From positions 1,054,001-1,118,000 of the forward strand of contig NZ_JBHULM010000011.1 of NCBI RefSeq assembly GCF_042684485.1: a stretch of DNA of 64,000 bases, in the 5' to 3' direction. The translations under genes and the position numbers were made by a program. Below the pieces are notes generated by a model. The model was given only the letters and a program-made list of their open reading frames with translations, ran no database searches and was not told where the DNA came from. Source of the stretch: Oceanihabitans gracilariae (GTDB lineage: Bacteria; Bacteroidota; Bacteroidia; Flavobacteriales; Flavobacteriaceae). Shown piece after piece: positions 1 to 9,562 of this stretch; position 1 is the stretch's first letter, and the number at the start of each line of letters is the position of its first letter.

Positions 1-563
1 TAGTTATGTGGCATTTTTTGTTTAGTTCTGCCATTTAAAACATATTTAACGCCATCTTTTTTCCATTGTTCAAGATCTCCTGTTGTAGAAAACCTTTTAC
101 CAAAACTACTCACACTAGCCCAAGTGATTAGTTTTGTGATTCTAGAGTCTTCAGATGCTTTAATTATAGATATTCCTCCACCTCGTGAGTGGCCTATTAA
201 TGTTATATTACTAGTGTCTATTTGGTTTTTGTAAGGATGCTCATTAGAAGTAAGAAAGTTTAACATGCTATCTATATCTTCTAATTCTTTGGTGTAATTA
301 TTTTCTGCAAAAGCTTCTAAATCTGGAAAATCAATAGGTTGATTTATGGTTCCTCCATTATGCGAAAAATTAAATTTTACAAAAAACAGATCTGCATCAC
401 TAAATGCTTGTGCTACCAAATCCCAACTTCCCCAATCTTTAAACCCTTTGTAGCCATGACAAAATAGAACCAAAGGTTTTTTGTTACTATTGTCTTTGTA
501 AAAAGCATCCCAAACTATTGGTTTTTTAGCGTTTCTGTATAGTATTTGGTTTTTATTAATCAT
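1..563 (-). CDS. alpha/beta hydrolase family protein (3' part outside window)
   Basis: I translated this open frame by hand; it begins at the ATG whose complement lies at 561-563 and stays open to the window edge, giving 187 residues. The start codon overlaps the stop of the upstream nuclease gene (ATGA), so the two are translationally coupled. Visible hydrolase features are an early LVLFCHGYKG stretch (oxyanion region) and a GHSRGG nucleophile elbow with Ser126. No signal peptide is seen, so it is probably cytoplasmic. The acid and histidine of the triad lie beyond the edge. The substrate cannot be told; esterase/peptidase-like dienelactone-type folds are all possible. Confidence 0.85.
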   Translation of the reverse strand, partial: MINKNQILYRNAKKPIVWDAFYKDNSNKKPLVLFCHGYKGFKDWGSWDLVAQAFSDADLFFVKFNFSHNGGTINQPIDFPDLEAFAENNYTKELEDIDSMLNFLTSNEHPYKNQIDTSNITLIGHSRGGGISIIKASEDSRITKLITWASVSSFGKRFSTTGDLEQWKKDGVKYVLNGRTKQKMPHN

Positions 564-3307
564 ACTTCTTTTTCAATAAAGTTTATTTCAGGGTTACAGA
601 TTTCTAGAATTATTTTTTTGAGTTCTATTTCAAAATTATCTAGTGTTTCTTGGGTAATAAGTTGGTTTTTACTTCTACCTTCTTTTACTGCAAATTTTAA
701 AAGTCCAGCGCTTAAATTTTTAAATGAAACAATACCAGCTTCTAGAGGTAGATTTACTTTGTTTTGTTGATTCATCATATACGCATAAAGCAGCACCTGA
801 AAGCTTTTACTGTATTTTTTGTAGTCTGTTGTAATGGCTTCCCATTCTGTAATTTCTACATCAGTATTGCTTACTTTTCCTGTTTTATAATCTATAATTC
901 TGGTAATTCCGTTATACTGGTCTACACGATCTACTTTTCCGGTAAGGTTTACTTCAAAATCTAATTCCGGAATGGCAACAGATGCTCTATTATCAGCTTC
1001 CAAAGAAATGATTTTAATTTCATTTCCTTTTTTTAAATCCTCAATTTCTAAATTAATAAAGTTGCTTACGTAGCGTTTTGCAATTTCAAAAATGATGAGG
1101 TTTTTTCCTTTGCTTATATCACCTTCTTTATATTCGTTTTTAAAATGATGGGTAATTCTTTCGTTAATTTTAGGCTTTTGTTTTTCTAAAGCATCAACGG
1201 TTAAAAAAGAGTTTTTAAAATCGGTATATAAATCTTCTAAAGTGTTGTGTACAACAGTACCAAGTGTGTTAAAAGCTACGCTTTCTTCTACGTCTTCTTG
1301 TTCTGCAATACCTAGTACTTTTTGGTAATAAAAATCTATAGGATTTCTTATGTAATTGGTAATAGAGGAAGGAGAAAAACCTTTTTCTGCAATTTGTTTT
1401 AACCGGTTTAGTATTGCTGGTGTTTTTTCAATTTCAATTAATTCAGAAAAACAAGCTTCTACTTTAGGTGTTACAATTTGATGCTTAATAGTGTGAATTC
1501 CTTCTAATTCTAATTGTGTAATAAATCTACTTTTTTCTCCACCTGTTAGTACATCTGCTTCTGTATTGTATAAAATATATACGTTTTCGGCACGTTGCAA
1601 TAACCTGTAGAAGTGGTACGTATAGACTGCGTCTTTTTCTTTATACGTAGGTAATTGGTTTTCTATTTTAACATCAAATGGAATAAAAGAATTGTTTGTT
1701 TTACCAGAAGGAAGTATGCCTTCATTTACAGAAGCTATAATAACTGTTTTAAAATCTAGTACACGAGATTCTAACATTCCCATGATTTGTAATCCTTGAA
1801 GTGGTTCTCCTTGAAAATCTAGTGTAGCTGCACTTAATAGCTCTTTGTAAATGCCATGAAGCGTATGAATATCTTTAATAAAACGATATTTGGTATTGTA
1901 ATTATTAAGTTCATTAAAAAGCTCATTAAAACGAAATAAATACTCTAAAGAAAGCTTGTTTAAAGATTTGTTTTGGTCTAAATCTTCTTTTATGGTTAAA
2001 ATAAGCTGTGAGCAGTTTTTAAGTAGGTTCTCTACGTTGTTTTCTTTAATAGCAAACAGTAAGTCTATTATTTCTGTAGAAGCTATTGCAAGTTCTTTTA
2101 ATTGCTCTAAAGTTAGATAAACTAAATTGTTAGTAAGTATCGTGTTTGTAATTTTTGAAGCAATATCTACATGGTTATTGTTTAAAAGAGGTCTTATAAA
2201 CTGATGCGATATTATGGCAATTACATCTTTATAATAAAATGTGTTATTTTCTTTTTTGTGAAATTGAAATATTTGCTCAAATAATGAAGCTAACGGAATG
2301 GATTGTAAAGGAAAACCCATTGTAATATTTAAGGCATCTACAGCTGGCGGAAGCGCGTTTAATGTAGGTGTAAGTAGGTTTTCATCAGCAAGTACAACAG
2401 CAGTGTTTTCTAGTTTTTCATTTTTTTGTTGTAAAGACTGTAAAAGTGTTCCTATGTATTTTGCTTGCCCTATGTTTTTAGGTATTCCAAAAACCTCAAT
2501 GTTTTTTTCTTGTGTATAATTATTTGTTTTCCAATTAAAAGGGTTGTTAGCAAAGTACTTCCAGTTTTTGTGATGTTGTCTAGTAAATAGTCCAGCATCA
2601 TGAAAAGCATTATCAAAAAATTTAGAATCAATATCCCAATAAATATCTGCTAATTCATTTTGTAATAATTCTTGAATAATTACTTCTTCGGCAGCATTCA
2701 AGGCGTTAAAGCCTAGAAAAATGTGTTCGGTATTTGGGTTACTCTGTATGTAAGATTCTATGTTTTCTACTGCTTCTCTATAGATTAGACCTTGATAACC
2801 TGTTTTGTTTTCTAATAGATCTTCGGTAAACTTTGTATAGTACAGGTTTAATTTATTCCAAAAAGAGAGATACTTTTTTATAAAGTCTGATTTAGGCTCT
2901 TCTAAAGACCAATGTTTTAAATCTTGAATAGCGCTTAGGTAGTTAAATATCTTTTCTTGAGGAATAAGATATCTATCTATTTCATTAAAGTCTTGTAAAA
3001 CAATTTGAGCCCATTTAGAAAAAGAATCAAAGGTTTCCTGTTCTTCTTTTTTAGTTAATTCTAAATAGGTTTTATAAAATATAAAAAGAAGCTCTGTGTT
3101 GGATGTTTTTTTTAATTGCGATAAGTCTTCAACAAACTCTTCTATACTAATAATTTTAGGAGATAAAATGGTTTGATTAACTATCTGAGCAATTTGGTGT
3201 TTTAAAAAAATACCAGCACGTTTGCTGGGTAAAATAAAGAGAATAGAAGATAGGTCTTTATTCTTATTTTGTAAATCTTTAAGTACATCTAGAATGAATG
3301 TTGTCAT
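560..3307 (-). CDS. AddB-like PD-(D/E)XK nuclease / inactivated-helicase subunit
   Basis: A 915-residue protein matching the Bacteroidota PD-(D/E)XK nuclease family related to AddB/RecB exonuclease subunits. The C-terminal nuclease is readable: a GKVDRVD segment followed by IIDYKTGK, with Asp806 and Lys808 as probable metal-binding/catalytic residues, preceded by an RNPIDFYYQ motif typical of the RecB-type nuclease entry. The N-terminal half resembles a helicase fold without a clear Walker A, as in AddB. The expected role is double-strand-break end processing together with the UvrD-type protein encoded 3 kb upstream (6291-9440). ATG start; the downstream hydrolase overlaps it by 4 bases. A terminator at 3320-3349 separates it from ompA. 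The pairing with the AddA-like protein is an inference. Confidence 0.85.
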   Translation of the reverse strand: MTTFILDVLKDLQNKNKDLSSILFILPSKRAGIFLKHQIAQIVNQTILSPKIISIEEFVEDLSQLKKTSNTELLFIFYKTYLELTKKEEQETFDSFSKWAQIVLQDFNEIDRYLIPQEKIFNYLSAIQDLKHWSLEEPKSDFIKKYLSFWNKLNLYYTKFTEDLLENKTGYQGLIYREAVENIESYIQSNPNTEHIFLGFNALNAAEEVIIQELLQNELADIYWDIDSKFFDNAFHDAGLFTRQHHKNWKYFANNPFNWKTNNYTQEKNIEVFGIPKNIGQAKYIGTLLQSLQQKNEKLENTAVVLADENLLTPTLNALPPAVDALNITMGFPLQSIPLASLFEQIFQFHKKENNTFYYKDVIAIISHQFIRPLLNNNHVDIASKITNTILTNNLVYLTLEQLKELAIASTEIIDLLFAIKENNVENLLKNCSQLILTIKEDLDQNKSLNKLSLEYLFRFNELFNELNNYNTKYRFIKDIHTLHGIYKELLSAATLDFQGEPLQGLQIMGMLESRVLDFKTVIIASVNEGILPSGKTNNSFIPFDVKIENQLPTYKEKDAVYTYHFYRLLQRAENVYILYNTEADVLTGGEKSRFITQLELEGIHTIKHQIVTPKVEACFSELIEIEKTPAILNRLKQIAEKGFSPSSITNYIRNPIDFYYQKVLGIAEQEDVEESVAFNTLGTVVHNTLEDLYTDFKNSFLTVDALEKQKPKINERITHHFKNEYKEGDISKGKNLIIFEIAKRYVSNFINLEIEDLKKGNEIKIISLEADNRASVAIPELDFEVNLTGKVDRVDQYNGITRIIDYKTGKVSNTDVEITEWEAITTDYKKYSKSFQVLLYAYMMNQQNKVNLPLEAGIVSFKNLSAGLLKFAVKEGRSKNQLITQETLDNFEIELKKIILEICNPEINFIEKEV

Positions 3308-3319
3308 TCTATAAAAATA

Positions 3320-3349
3320 AAAAACGCTTCGATAAATCGAAGCGTTTTT
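3320..3349 (-). terminator. intrinsic terminator after the OmpA-family gene
   Basis: A perfect 13-bp stem (AAAAACGCTTCGA / TCGAAGCGTTTTT) with a TAAA loop sits between the ompA-type stop (3378) and the AddB-like start (3307). A and T tracts on both sides make it able to act in either direction, but only the minus strand carries an upstream gene. Confidence 0.85.
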
Positions 3350-3377
3350 ATTAAATATTTAGATTGTTTAAGTAAAC

Positions 3378-4772
3378 TTATTTTTTAAGTTTTACTTCAA
3401 CACGTCTGTTATTTTTCTTACCAGCTCTAGTAGCGTTAGTATCGATTGGGTATTCTTCACCAAATCCAGTAGCAACTAATCTGTCAGCAGCAACTCCATT
3501 AGAGATTAAGTAATCTCTTACAGCGTTAGCTCTTCTTTCAGATAATAATTGATTAGAAGCTTTAGCACCATCACTATCCGTGTGTCCTTCAATTGTAAAA
3601 GTTGAAGCAGGATATTCTTTTAAGATAGCAGTAATTGCTTGTAATACTGGGAAAGTTTCTTGTTTGAAAGATGATTTAGCGCTAGCAAATAAGATCGTTC
3701 TAGCATAGTTGTTTAAAGTAGCCATTACTTCTGCAGTAGGAGCAACAACTTCAGGACAACCATTATTAGCAACTACACCAGCTTCGTTAGGACATTTATC
3801 ATCTTTGTCTAACACACCGTCACCATCAGCATCTGGCCAAGGGCATCCGTTGTTTGCAATTGGTCCAGCTTCGCTAGGACATTTATCGTCTACATCAGCA
3901 ACACCATCAGCATCAGCATCAGGACAACCAGCTAAAGCTTTTAAACCAGCAACTGTAGGACATTTATCATCTTTATCAGCAATACCATCACCATCAGTGT
4001 CAGGGCATCCGTTTAACTCAGCTAAACCAGCTTCGTTAGGACAAGAATCTTTAGAATCTTCGATTCCGTCACCATCAGCATCAGGACAACCGTTGAAAGC
4101 TTCTAAACCAGGAACTTCTGGACAAGCATCGTTTTTGTCATATACACCGTCACCATCAGTATCTTTTCCACCAAACTTAACAGTTAAACCTGCAGAGTGT
4201 TGGAAATGTTTAGTTAAGTAATCTTCGAAAGAATGTTTGTATGTACTTTGGATATTAAGACCGATGTTATCAGTAAACCAAAAGTTTATTCCTCCAGAAA
4301 CGTTTAAAGTACCAGCTCCAATTTCATCAATCCAAGTGTAACCTCCACCAACACCTGCATAAGGCTCGAAAGTTTTACTGTTTAATAATTGAGCTAAGCT
4401 GTATTTTACAACACCATCAATTCCGTAGTAAGACATTTCACTAACTTCTACGCTAGGTACTCCTACAGTTTCTCCGATTTTTTCAATTTTGTTTATAGAA
4501 CCTGTAACTCCAATAGAAAAACCATCACTAAGATATTTAGAAACATTAATAGTGGATAAAGAAGGTAGTATGTTCCAGTGGTCAGTTGCATTAAAGAATT
4601 CATCAAAGTATTCACCTTGATAAGGACTTGGTCCATTGGTTGGATAAAGGTCAACTGCGTTTACCCCAAAACTAATTGCCCAAGGATTGTTTTCATCTTG
4701 TGCATATGTGCTGCTAAAACCTAATACAAGCAACATAGCTAACAATAATCTGCTAAGATTTTTCATATTCAA
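3378..4772 (-). CDS. OmpA-family outer membrane protein with thrombospondin type 3 repeats
   Basis: 464 residues. A signal peptide (about residues 1-25, ending STYAQ) is followed by an eight-stranded-barrel-like region (about 26-200, glycine/aromatic alternation such as GVGGGYTWIDE), then five calcium-binding thrombospondin type 3 repeats (about 203-340, pattern DxDGDGxxDxxDxCP), then an OmpA/MotB peptidoglycan-binding domain (about 350-464) with the TIEGHTDSDG and ..RRVEVKL signatures. This is the common Bacteroidota OmpA layout: barrel in the outer membrane, calcium-stiffened linker, domain gripping peptidoglycan. A long 5' leader with a TATATTTG promoter box suggests its own strong promoter, and a strong terminator follows. 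Codon use looks regular, as expected for an abundant protein. Confidence 0.93.
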   Translation of the reverse strand: MNMKNLSRLLLAMLLVLGFSSTYAQDENNPWAISFGVNAVDLYPTNGPSPYQGEYFDEFFNATDHWNILPSLSTINVSKYLSDGFSIGVTGSINKIEKIGETVGVPSVEVSEMSYYGIDGVVKYSLAQLLNSKTFEPYAGVGGGYTWIDEIGAGTLNVSGGINFWFTDNIGLNIQSTYKHSFEDYLTKHFQHSAGLTVKFGGKDTDGDGVYDKNDACPEVPGLEAFNGCPDADGDGIEDSKDSCPNEAGLAELNGCPDTDGDGIADKDDKCPTVAGLKALAGCPDADADGVADVDDKCPSEAGPIANNGCPWPDADGDGVLDKDDKCPNEAGVVANNGCPEVVAPTAEVMATLNNYARTILFASAKSSFKQETFPVLQAITAILKEYPASTFTIEGHTDSDGAKASNQLLSERRANAVRDYLISNGVAADRLVATGFGEEYPIDTNATRAGKKNNRRVEVKLKK

Positions 4773-4835
4773 AAATTTAATTTTTAAGTGTTAATTGATA
4801 AGCAAAAGTAAGTTGTTAAATATTATTAACAAAGA

Positions 4836-4843
4836 CAAATATA
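4836..4843 (-). promoter_or_regulatory. Bacteroidota -7 box (TATATTTG) upstream of the OmpA gene
   Basis: On the minus strand TATATTTG matches the Bacteroidota TAnnTTTG element, 64 bases before the ATG at 4772. No convincing TTTG -33 partner is seen at the usual spacing, so the call rests on the -7 box and position. Confidence 0.45.
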
Positions 4844-4889
4844 AAAAAATATTCGAAAAAGCGTTTAAAATTAACTGTTTGTAATCAAT

Positions 4890-6083
4890 TTAAATAATTT
4901 CTAAAGTTTGCCCAACTTTAATGAAGCTAGCGATAGCCTTATCTAAATGCTCTTTTTCATGAGCGGCAGATAGTTGTACTCTAATTCTTGCTTTTTCTTT
5001 AGGTACTACAGGAAAAAAGAACCCAATAACATAAATACCCTCTTTTAAAAGCATATTTGCCATGTTTTGAGATAGTTTCGCATCATAAAGCATTACTGGA
5101 ACAATGGCAGAATCACCATCAATAATGTCAAAACCAGCCTTTTTCATTCCGCTTTTAAAGTAGTTGGTATTCCATTCTAATTTATCACGTAAACTAGTGT
5201 CATTTTTAAGCATGTCAAAAACCTTAATAGATGCGCCAACTATTGCTGGAGCTAAAGAATTTGAAAATAAATAAGGTCTTGATCTCTGACGTAAGATTTC
5301 AATAATTTCTTTTTTAGCAGTTGTATATCCTCCCATTGCTCCACCTAAGGCTTTACCAAGGGTTCCTGTGATAATATCTACTCTACCTAATACGCCTTTT
5401 TCTTCTAAGGTACCAATACCTTTTGGCCCTATAAATCCTGTGGCATGACACTCATCGATCATAACCATAGCATCGTATTTGTCTGCTAAATCACAAATTT
5501 TATCTAATGGAGCCACTAGGCCATCCATTGAGAAAACACCATCGGTTACAATAATTTTATTTCTAGCGCCATTTTTATTGGCTTCTATTAATTGTTTTTC
5601 TAAATCTGCCATGTCGTTATTGGCATAACGATAGCGAGCAGCTTTACATAAACGTACTCCATCAATTATAGAAGCGTGGTTTAAAGAGTCTGATATAATT
5701 GCATCTTCTTTTCCTAATAAAGGTTCAAAAACACCTCCATTGGCATCAAAAGCTGCAGCATACAATATGGTGTCTTCTGTACCATAGAAATCTGCTATTT
5801 TTTGTTCTAGTTCTTTATGTATGTCTTGTGTACCACAAATAAAACGAACCGATGACATACCAAATCCGTGTGTATCCATAGCGTCTTTTGCTGCTTGAAT
5901 AACCTCTGGGTGTGACGAAAGCCCTAAGTAGTTATTAGCACAAAAGTTTAAAACAGTTTCACCTGTGTTTAAGGTGATTTCTGCTCCTTGTGGTGAAGTG
6001 ATAATACGTTCTTCTTTGTAAAGTCCGTTGTCTTTTATGTCTTGTATTTCTTGTTGTAATTGCTGTTTTATATTTCCGTACAT
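4890..6083 (-). CDS. kbl: glycine C-acetyltransferase (2-amino-3-ketobutyrate CoA ligase)
   Basis: 397 residues, the family's usual length. It is a PLP enzyme of the alpha-oxoamine synthase family that interconverts 2-amino-3-oxobutyrate plus CoA with glycine plus acetyl-CoA in threonine breakdown. The PLP lysine is Lys244 in GTLGKALGGAMGG, and NFCANNYLGLSSHPE, DECHATGF and RPYLFSNSLAP blocks are all intact. No threonine dehydrogenase gene is adjacent, so the partner enzyme is elsewhere. Serine palmitoyltransferase and biotin synthase BioF are close relatives, but the N-terminal QQLQ...GLYKEER start and these blocks favour Kbl. The gene sits between ompA and the AddA-like gene on the same strand, with a repeat element upstream. 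Confidence 0.93.
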   Translation of the reverse strand: MYGNIKQQLQQEIQDIKDNGLYKEERIITSPQGAEITLNTGETVLNFCANNYLGLSSHPEVIQAAKDAMDTHGFGMSSVRFICGTQDIHKELEQKIADFYGTEDTILYAAAFDANGGVFEPLLGKEDAIISDSLNHASIIDGVRLCKAARYRYANNDMADLEKQLIEANKNGARNKIIVTDGVFSMDGLVAPLDKICDLADKYDAMVMIDECHATGFIGPKGIGTLEEKGVLGRVDIITGTLGKALGGAMGGYTTAKKEIIEILRQRSRPYLFSNSLAPAIVGASIKVFDMLKNDTSLRDKLEWNTNYFKSGMKKAGFDIIDGDSAIVPVMLYDAKLSQNMANMLLKEGIYVIGFFFPVVPKEKARIRVQLSAAHEKEHLDKAIASFIKVGQTLEII

Positions 6084-6118
6084 GGTTTTAATTTTTTTAC
6101 AAATTTATAATGTTTTTT

Positions 6119-6285
6119 GCGTTAGTGGTAGAAACGGCATCCTTTTTTATTTGTAGTATATTCTCTTTGTTAGCTCTTAGCTTAAGGCGTGTTAAAGGTC
6201 TGTGCTGTGTAACGAACACAAAAAAATAAAAAAGATATAGTGTATAACACGACGCTTTGTAGTCTTTAGCGAAAAAGCGTAACGC
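6119..6285. repeat. REP-like element with GCGTTA/TAACGC ends
   Basis: The 207-base gap between kbl and the AddA-like gene is largely filled by an imperfect palindromic element. Ends are GCGTTA (6119-6124) and TAACGC (6280-6285). An inner stem pairs ATCCTTTTTTATTTGT (from 6140) with the A-rich ACAAAAAAATAAAAAAGAT segment ending near 6236. The entry sequence GCGTTA..GG..GAAACGG is related to the ends of the elements at 19767-19861 and 28794-28868. A 63-codon frame across it (6097-6288) is not credible as a gene. Confidence 0.6.
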
Positions 6286-6290
6286 CAATA

Positions 6291-9200
6291 TTAAAAGGAT
6301 ACAACGTTAATGTCTTCATTGATGTAAACTAAAATTTTATTAGTTACTTGGTAAGGCATTTCTTCTATAATGCGTTGGTATTTTTCTAATTGTAATTGGT
6401 GTTTTTTGTTAATTGCTCCGGTTTTGTAATCTATAATTGTGGCTTGGTTTTTAGAATTTATAACCAATCTATCTGGTCTTATAATTTCTTGGTTAGAAAT
6501 TATATCTCGCTCATTATAAATGGTGTTTTCTGCCTTAAAGAAGTTTTGTAAATCTTTATGTTCTGTTATTTGTGTTACGGTTTTTTGTAATTCTTGTGCT
6601 TGTTCTGGATTAATAATGGCCTTGTCTAAAAAATGAGAAATAGCAAAAGCAATGTCTTCTTTTGTTTTAATATGTGCCATAATATTATGAATAAGGTTTC
6701 CTTTTTCAATGGCTTTTTCTTGTGCAGTGTTCCATAAATAACCAGAATTGGTTACAATTTTTATGTTGTGACTTTCTTTGGTTGTGGTAATAAATTCTTG
6801 CTGCTCTATAATTTGCTTGTGTGTGCTTTCTTTTTTTGATGTTTTAGCAGGATTACCAAAGGAGTACATGATTTCGTTTTCCTGATATTTTTGTGCCTTT
6901 TTTAAGTAATTGATAAATAGGCTTGCGTACGATGTTTGCTCTGCTAAATCGTTGCTAGAAACATCTCTTTTGCTAATGATATAGAGTTGTTCTTTAGGCC
7001 TGGTTAGTGCAACATACAATAGATTAATATTGTCTAATTGTAGTTCTGCTTGGTGTTTATTGTGAATTTGTAAACCAATTTCTCCGTAGTTTTCAAACTC
7101 TTTATTGTAGTTTAATAAGGTGTTAGAAAAGCCATTAAAGTTTTCTGCTTGTAAGGGAAACCATTCTTTTGGTTCTATTTCTTTATATATGTTTAAATCT
7201 GCATACGGAAAAATAACAACCGGAAATTCTAGTCCTTTAGATTTATGAATGGTCATAATTTGTACTGCATTTTGCCCTTGCGGAGAAACAATGCTTAGGT
7301 TGTCTTTTTTATTGTTTGCGTGTTCTAAAAAGCCAGATAGACTAGAACCTTGTTTTTGCGAGTACTCTAAAACAAAATCGAGATAATATTGTACGTAAGC
7401 GTTTGAGGTTTCAACAAGGTTGAAATTACGAACAATACTTTCTGCTAATTCATATAAAGGTAATTGTAGTAATTGATTTGGAGTTAGATATATGTTGTAG
7501 GTTTCAAAACTTTTAAAGGTTTGATAAAGCGACTCTTTTGTGTGTTGACTAAAAAAGGCATGCTTATCTTCTATTTTAAATTTTTGTGTAAGATAATTTA
7601 GTGCTTTTACTTTTATTTCATCATTATCAGACTGTACTAAAAGGGACAGTATATGGTGAATAAATTGCACTTCTGGACTGTTAAAAATAAGCATGGTCTC
7701 AGAAGACATAATAGGTATGTTTTCTGTGTTTAAAAATTCTGCAATAGCAATACCTTCTTTTTTCTTACGTACTAAAATGCAAATGTCTTGATAGGTAAAT
7801 CCTTTTTCTTGACAGGTTTTTATGATTTCTAGTACTTTTTGCGGATAGATTTCATCTCTGTTTTCGTTTTTAAGATCTAAAAAGTCTAGTTGAATATAGC
7901 CTTCGTTTTTATTAAACGTATTTTGGTTAGAACCTTCAATATACAGGTTGCTATAGTCGTTATGGTTAAAAAAGGTTTCTGCTATATAGTTAAAAAAGCT
8001 GTTGTTAAATTGTATAATTTCTTTGTAGCTTCTGTAGTTAGTTGGTAAATTATCTACATGTTGTTCTACCTGAAAAGGAAGTGCTTTTTTAGAGTATAAA
8101 TCTATAAATTGCTCTGCTTCACCACCTCGCCATCTGTAGATTGCTTGTTTAGAATCTCCTACTAGCATAGCAGTTCCTTTTTCTTGTTTTAGGTTTTCAC
8201 CTGCAAGTGAATTATCTATTAACGGAATTAAATTTTGCCACTGTAACTTAGAGGTATCTTGAAACTCATCTATAAAATAGTATCTAAATTTTTCTCCCAA
8301 TCGTTCATAAATAAAAGGCGTTGGTTGGTCTTTTATTTCTTTGCTTATTAAGGTGTTAAATTCTGAAATTAATAATTTATTTTGGTCAAGTTTTATATTT
8401 GTTAGTTCTTTATTTATGGCATTTAAAACAGATAATGGCGTAATGTTTTTATAAAAGGCTTTTAAGAAGTTATTTTGAAAAATCAGTTTTTTGGTTTCTT
8501 GAAAAGCTTTAATTAAATGAGGTTGAATAGCATCTATTGTTGAAGCAATTTCTGGAGTTACACGTTTTGGGTATAATGTCTCGTTTTCAATTAATGTGAT
8601 TTGCCATTTGTTATCAAATTTTACTGAAAAGTTTTTATTAGCCAACTTATCAAAATGTTTAGGCAAGTAACCTCCTGAAAAAGCATTAAATTCTAAACCA
8701 GATTCACTTATTAAGGTTAATACATTTTGCGCTAATGTTACAATTTGTTTCTCAACTGTTTTTACGTCTTTTCTTAATTGTGTTTTAAGTACTTTAAAAT
8801 CTTCAAGAGATTTGTCTTTTATTTTTTCAATATGTACTAAGTCATTTTCTTTAACTAAGAGTTTTGCAATTTTGTTAAAGTCAAAAGAAATATCCCAACT
8901 TTTATCCTCATCTGCTTTTTCAATAGCAAAATCAACCAATACTTTGGTGAGTTCTTTATTGGTTCCAGCTTTTGCAATTAAGCTATCAACAGCTTCTTGT
9001 AAAAGAGCATCTTGATCAAGTTCTACTTCAAAATTTAATGGTAGTTTTAAATCATGTGCAAAAGTTCTAATTATTTTGTGGGTAAAGCCATCAATAGTAG
9101 AAACATCAAAAGCAGCATAGTTATAAATAATACTGTTTAATATTTTTTTTGATTTTTTTTGAAGTACCTCTGGTTTTATTTCTAATTCTTCCGCAAGAAC

Positions 9201-9440
9201 ACTAAACATACTATTTGGGTTTTTTAGTATGTCTTCTGAAGAAAATTCGGTTAGCATTTCTATAATACGTTCTTTCATTTCACCAACTGCTTTGTTGGTA
9301 AATGTAATAGCTAGTATGTGCTTGTATTGTTGTGTATTATTAGATTGCAGTAAAATCTTTAAATACTCTTTTACTAGTGTAAATGTTTTTCCGCTTCCAG
9401 CAGAAGCATTATAAATAGTAAAAGGATGTGGATTAGTCAT
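6291..9440 (-). CDS. UvrD/AddA-like ATP-dependent helicase with C-terminal RecB-type nuclease
   Basis: About 1049 residues from the preferred ATG at 9440 (protein begins MTNPHPFTIY); an upstream in-frame start at 9473 would add 11 residues that look non-conserved. Superfamily 1 helicase motifs are intact: Walker A NASAGSGKTF (about residues 11-20), HILAITFTNKAVGEMKER (motif Ia), FIDEFQDTSKLQW (Walker B), GDSKQAIYRWRGG (motif III), IMTIHKSKGLEFPVV (motif V) and NLLYVALTRPKEQLY (motif VI). A C-terminal nuclease motif TIIDYKTGAI is seen near residues 1000-1010. Together with the AddB-like product it should form an AddAB-type break-processing enzyme. The pair is interrupted by kbl and ompA rather than directly adjacent. 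Position and strand agree with a loose co-directional cluster. Confidence 0.92.
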   Translation of the reverse strand: MTNPHPFTIYNASAGSGKTFTLVKEYLKILLQSNNTQQYKHILAITFTNKAVGEMKERIIEMLTEFSSEDILKNPNSMFSVLAEELEIKPEVLQKKSKKILNSIIYNYAAFDVSTIDGFTHKIIRTFAHDLKLPLNFEVELDQDALLQEAVDSLIAKAGTNKELTKVLVDFAIEKADEDKSWDISFDFNKIAKLLVKENDLVHIEKIKDKSLEDFKVLKTQLRKDVKTVEKQIVTLAQNVLTLISESGLEFNAFSGGYLPKHFDKLANKNFSVKFDNKWQITLIENETLYPKRVTPEIASTIDAIQPHLIKAFQETKKLIFQNNFLKAFYKNITPLSVLNAINKELTNIKLDQNKLLISEFNTLISKEIKDQPTPFIYERLGEKFRYYFIDEFQDTSKLQWQNLIPLIDNSLAGENLKQEKGTAMLVGDSKQAIYRWRGGEAEQFIDLYSKKALPFQVEQHVDNLPTNYRSYKEIIQFNNSFFNYIAETFFNHNDYSNLYIEGSNQNTFNKNEGYIQLDFLDLKNENRDEIYPQKVLEIIKTCQEKGFTYQDICILVRKKKEGIAIAEFLNTENIPIMSSETMLIFNSPEVQFIHHILSLLVQSDNDEIKVKALNYLTQKFKIEDKHAFFSQHTKESLYQTFKSFETYNIYLTPNQLLQLPLYELAESIVRNFNLVETSNAYVQYYLDFVLEYSQKQGSSLSGFLEHANNKKDNLSIVSPQGQNAVQIMTIHKSKGLEFPVVIFPYADLNIYKEIEPKEWFPLQAENFNGFSNTLLNYNKEFENYGEIGLQIHNKHQAELQLDNINLLYVALTRPKEQLYIISKRDVSSNDLAEQTSYASLFINYLKKAQKYQENEIMYSFGNPAKTSKKESTHKQIIEQQEFITTTKESHNIKIVTNSGYLWNTAQEKAIEKGNLIHNIMAHIKTKEDIAFAISHFLDKAIINPEQAQELQKTVTQITEHKDLQNFFKAENTIYNERDIISNQEIIRPDRLVINSKNQATIIDYKTGAINKKHQLQLEKYQRIIEEMPYQVTNKILVYINEDINVVSF

Positions 9441-9518
9441 GCGTAAAATTTTAGACAAGATAAAAATTATCAATAATTTGATAACTATTTATTATTTTTA
9501 ATTGAAGGCATTTATGCG

Positions 9519-9526
9519 TAAATTTG
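9519..9526 (+). promoter_or_regulatory. -7 box (TAAATTTG) of the superoxide dismutase gene
   Basis: TAAATTTG exactly fits TAnnTTTG, 36 bases before the sod ATG at 9563, in a divergent gap of 122 bases. The -33 position holds TTTT instead of TTTG. Confidence 0.55.
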
Positions 9527-9562
9527 AAAGAAATTAAATATTAACTAATAAAAAGAAATATT

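Noticed and set aside
3709..4221. 170-codon plus-strand frame opposite the OmpA-family gene
   Set aside because: It is the complement of the calcium-binding repeats; Ser/Pro-rich repetition follows from the repeat of the real gene.
6097..6288. 63-codon minus-strand frame between kbl and the AddA-like gene
   Set aside because: It lies on a palindromic element with A/T tracts; composition is not protein-like.
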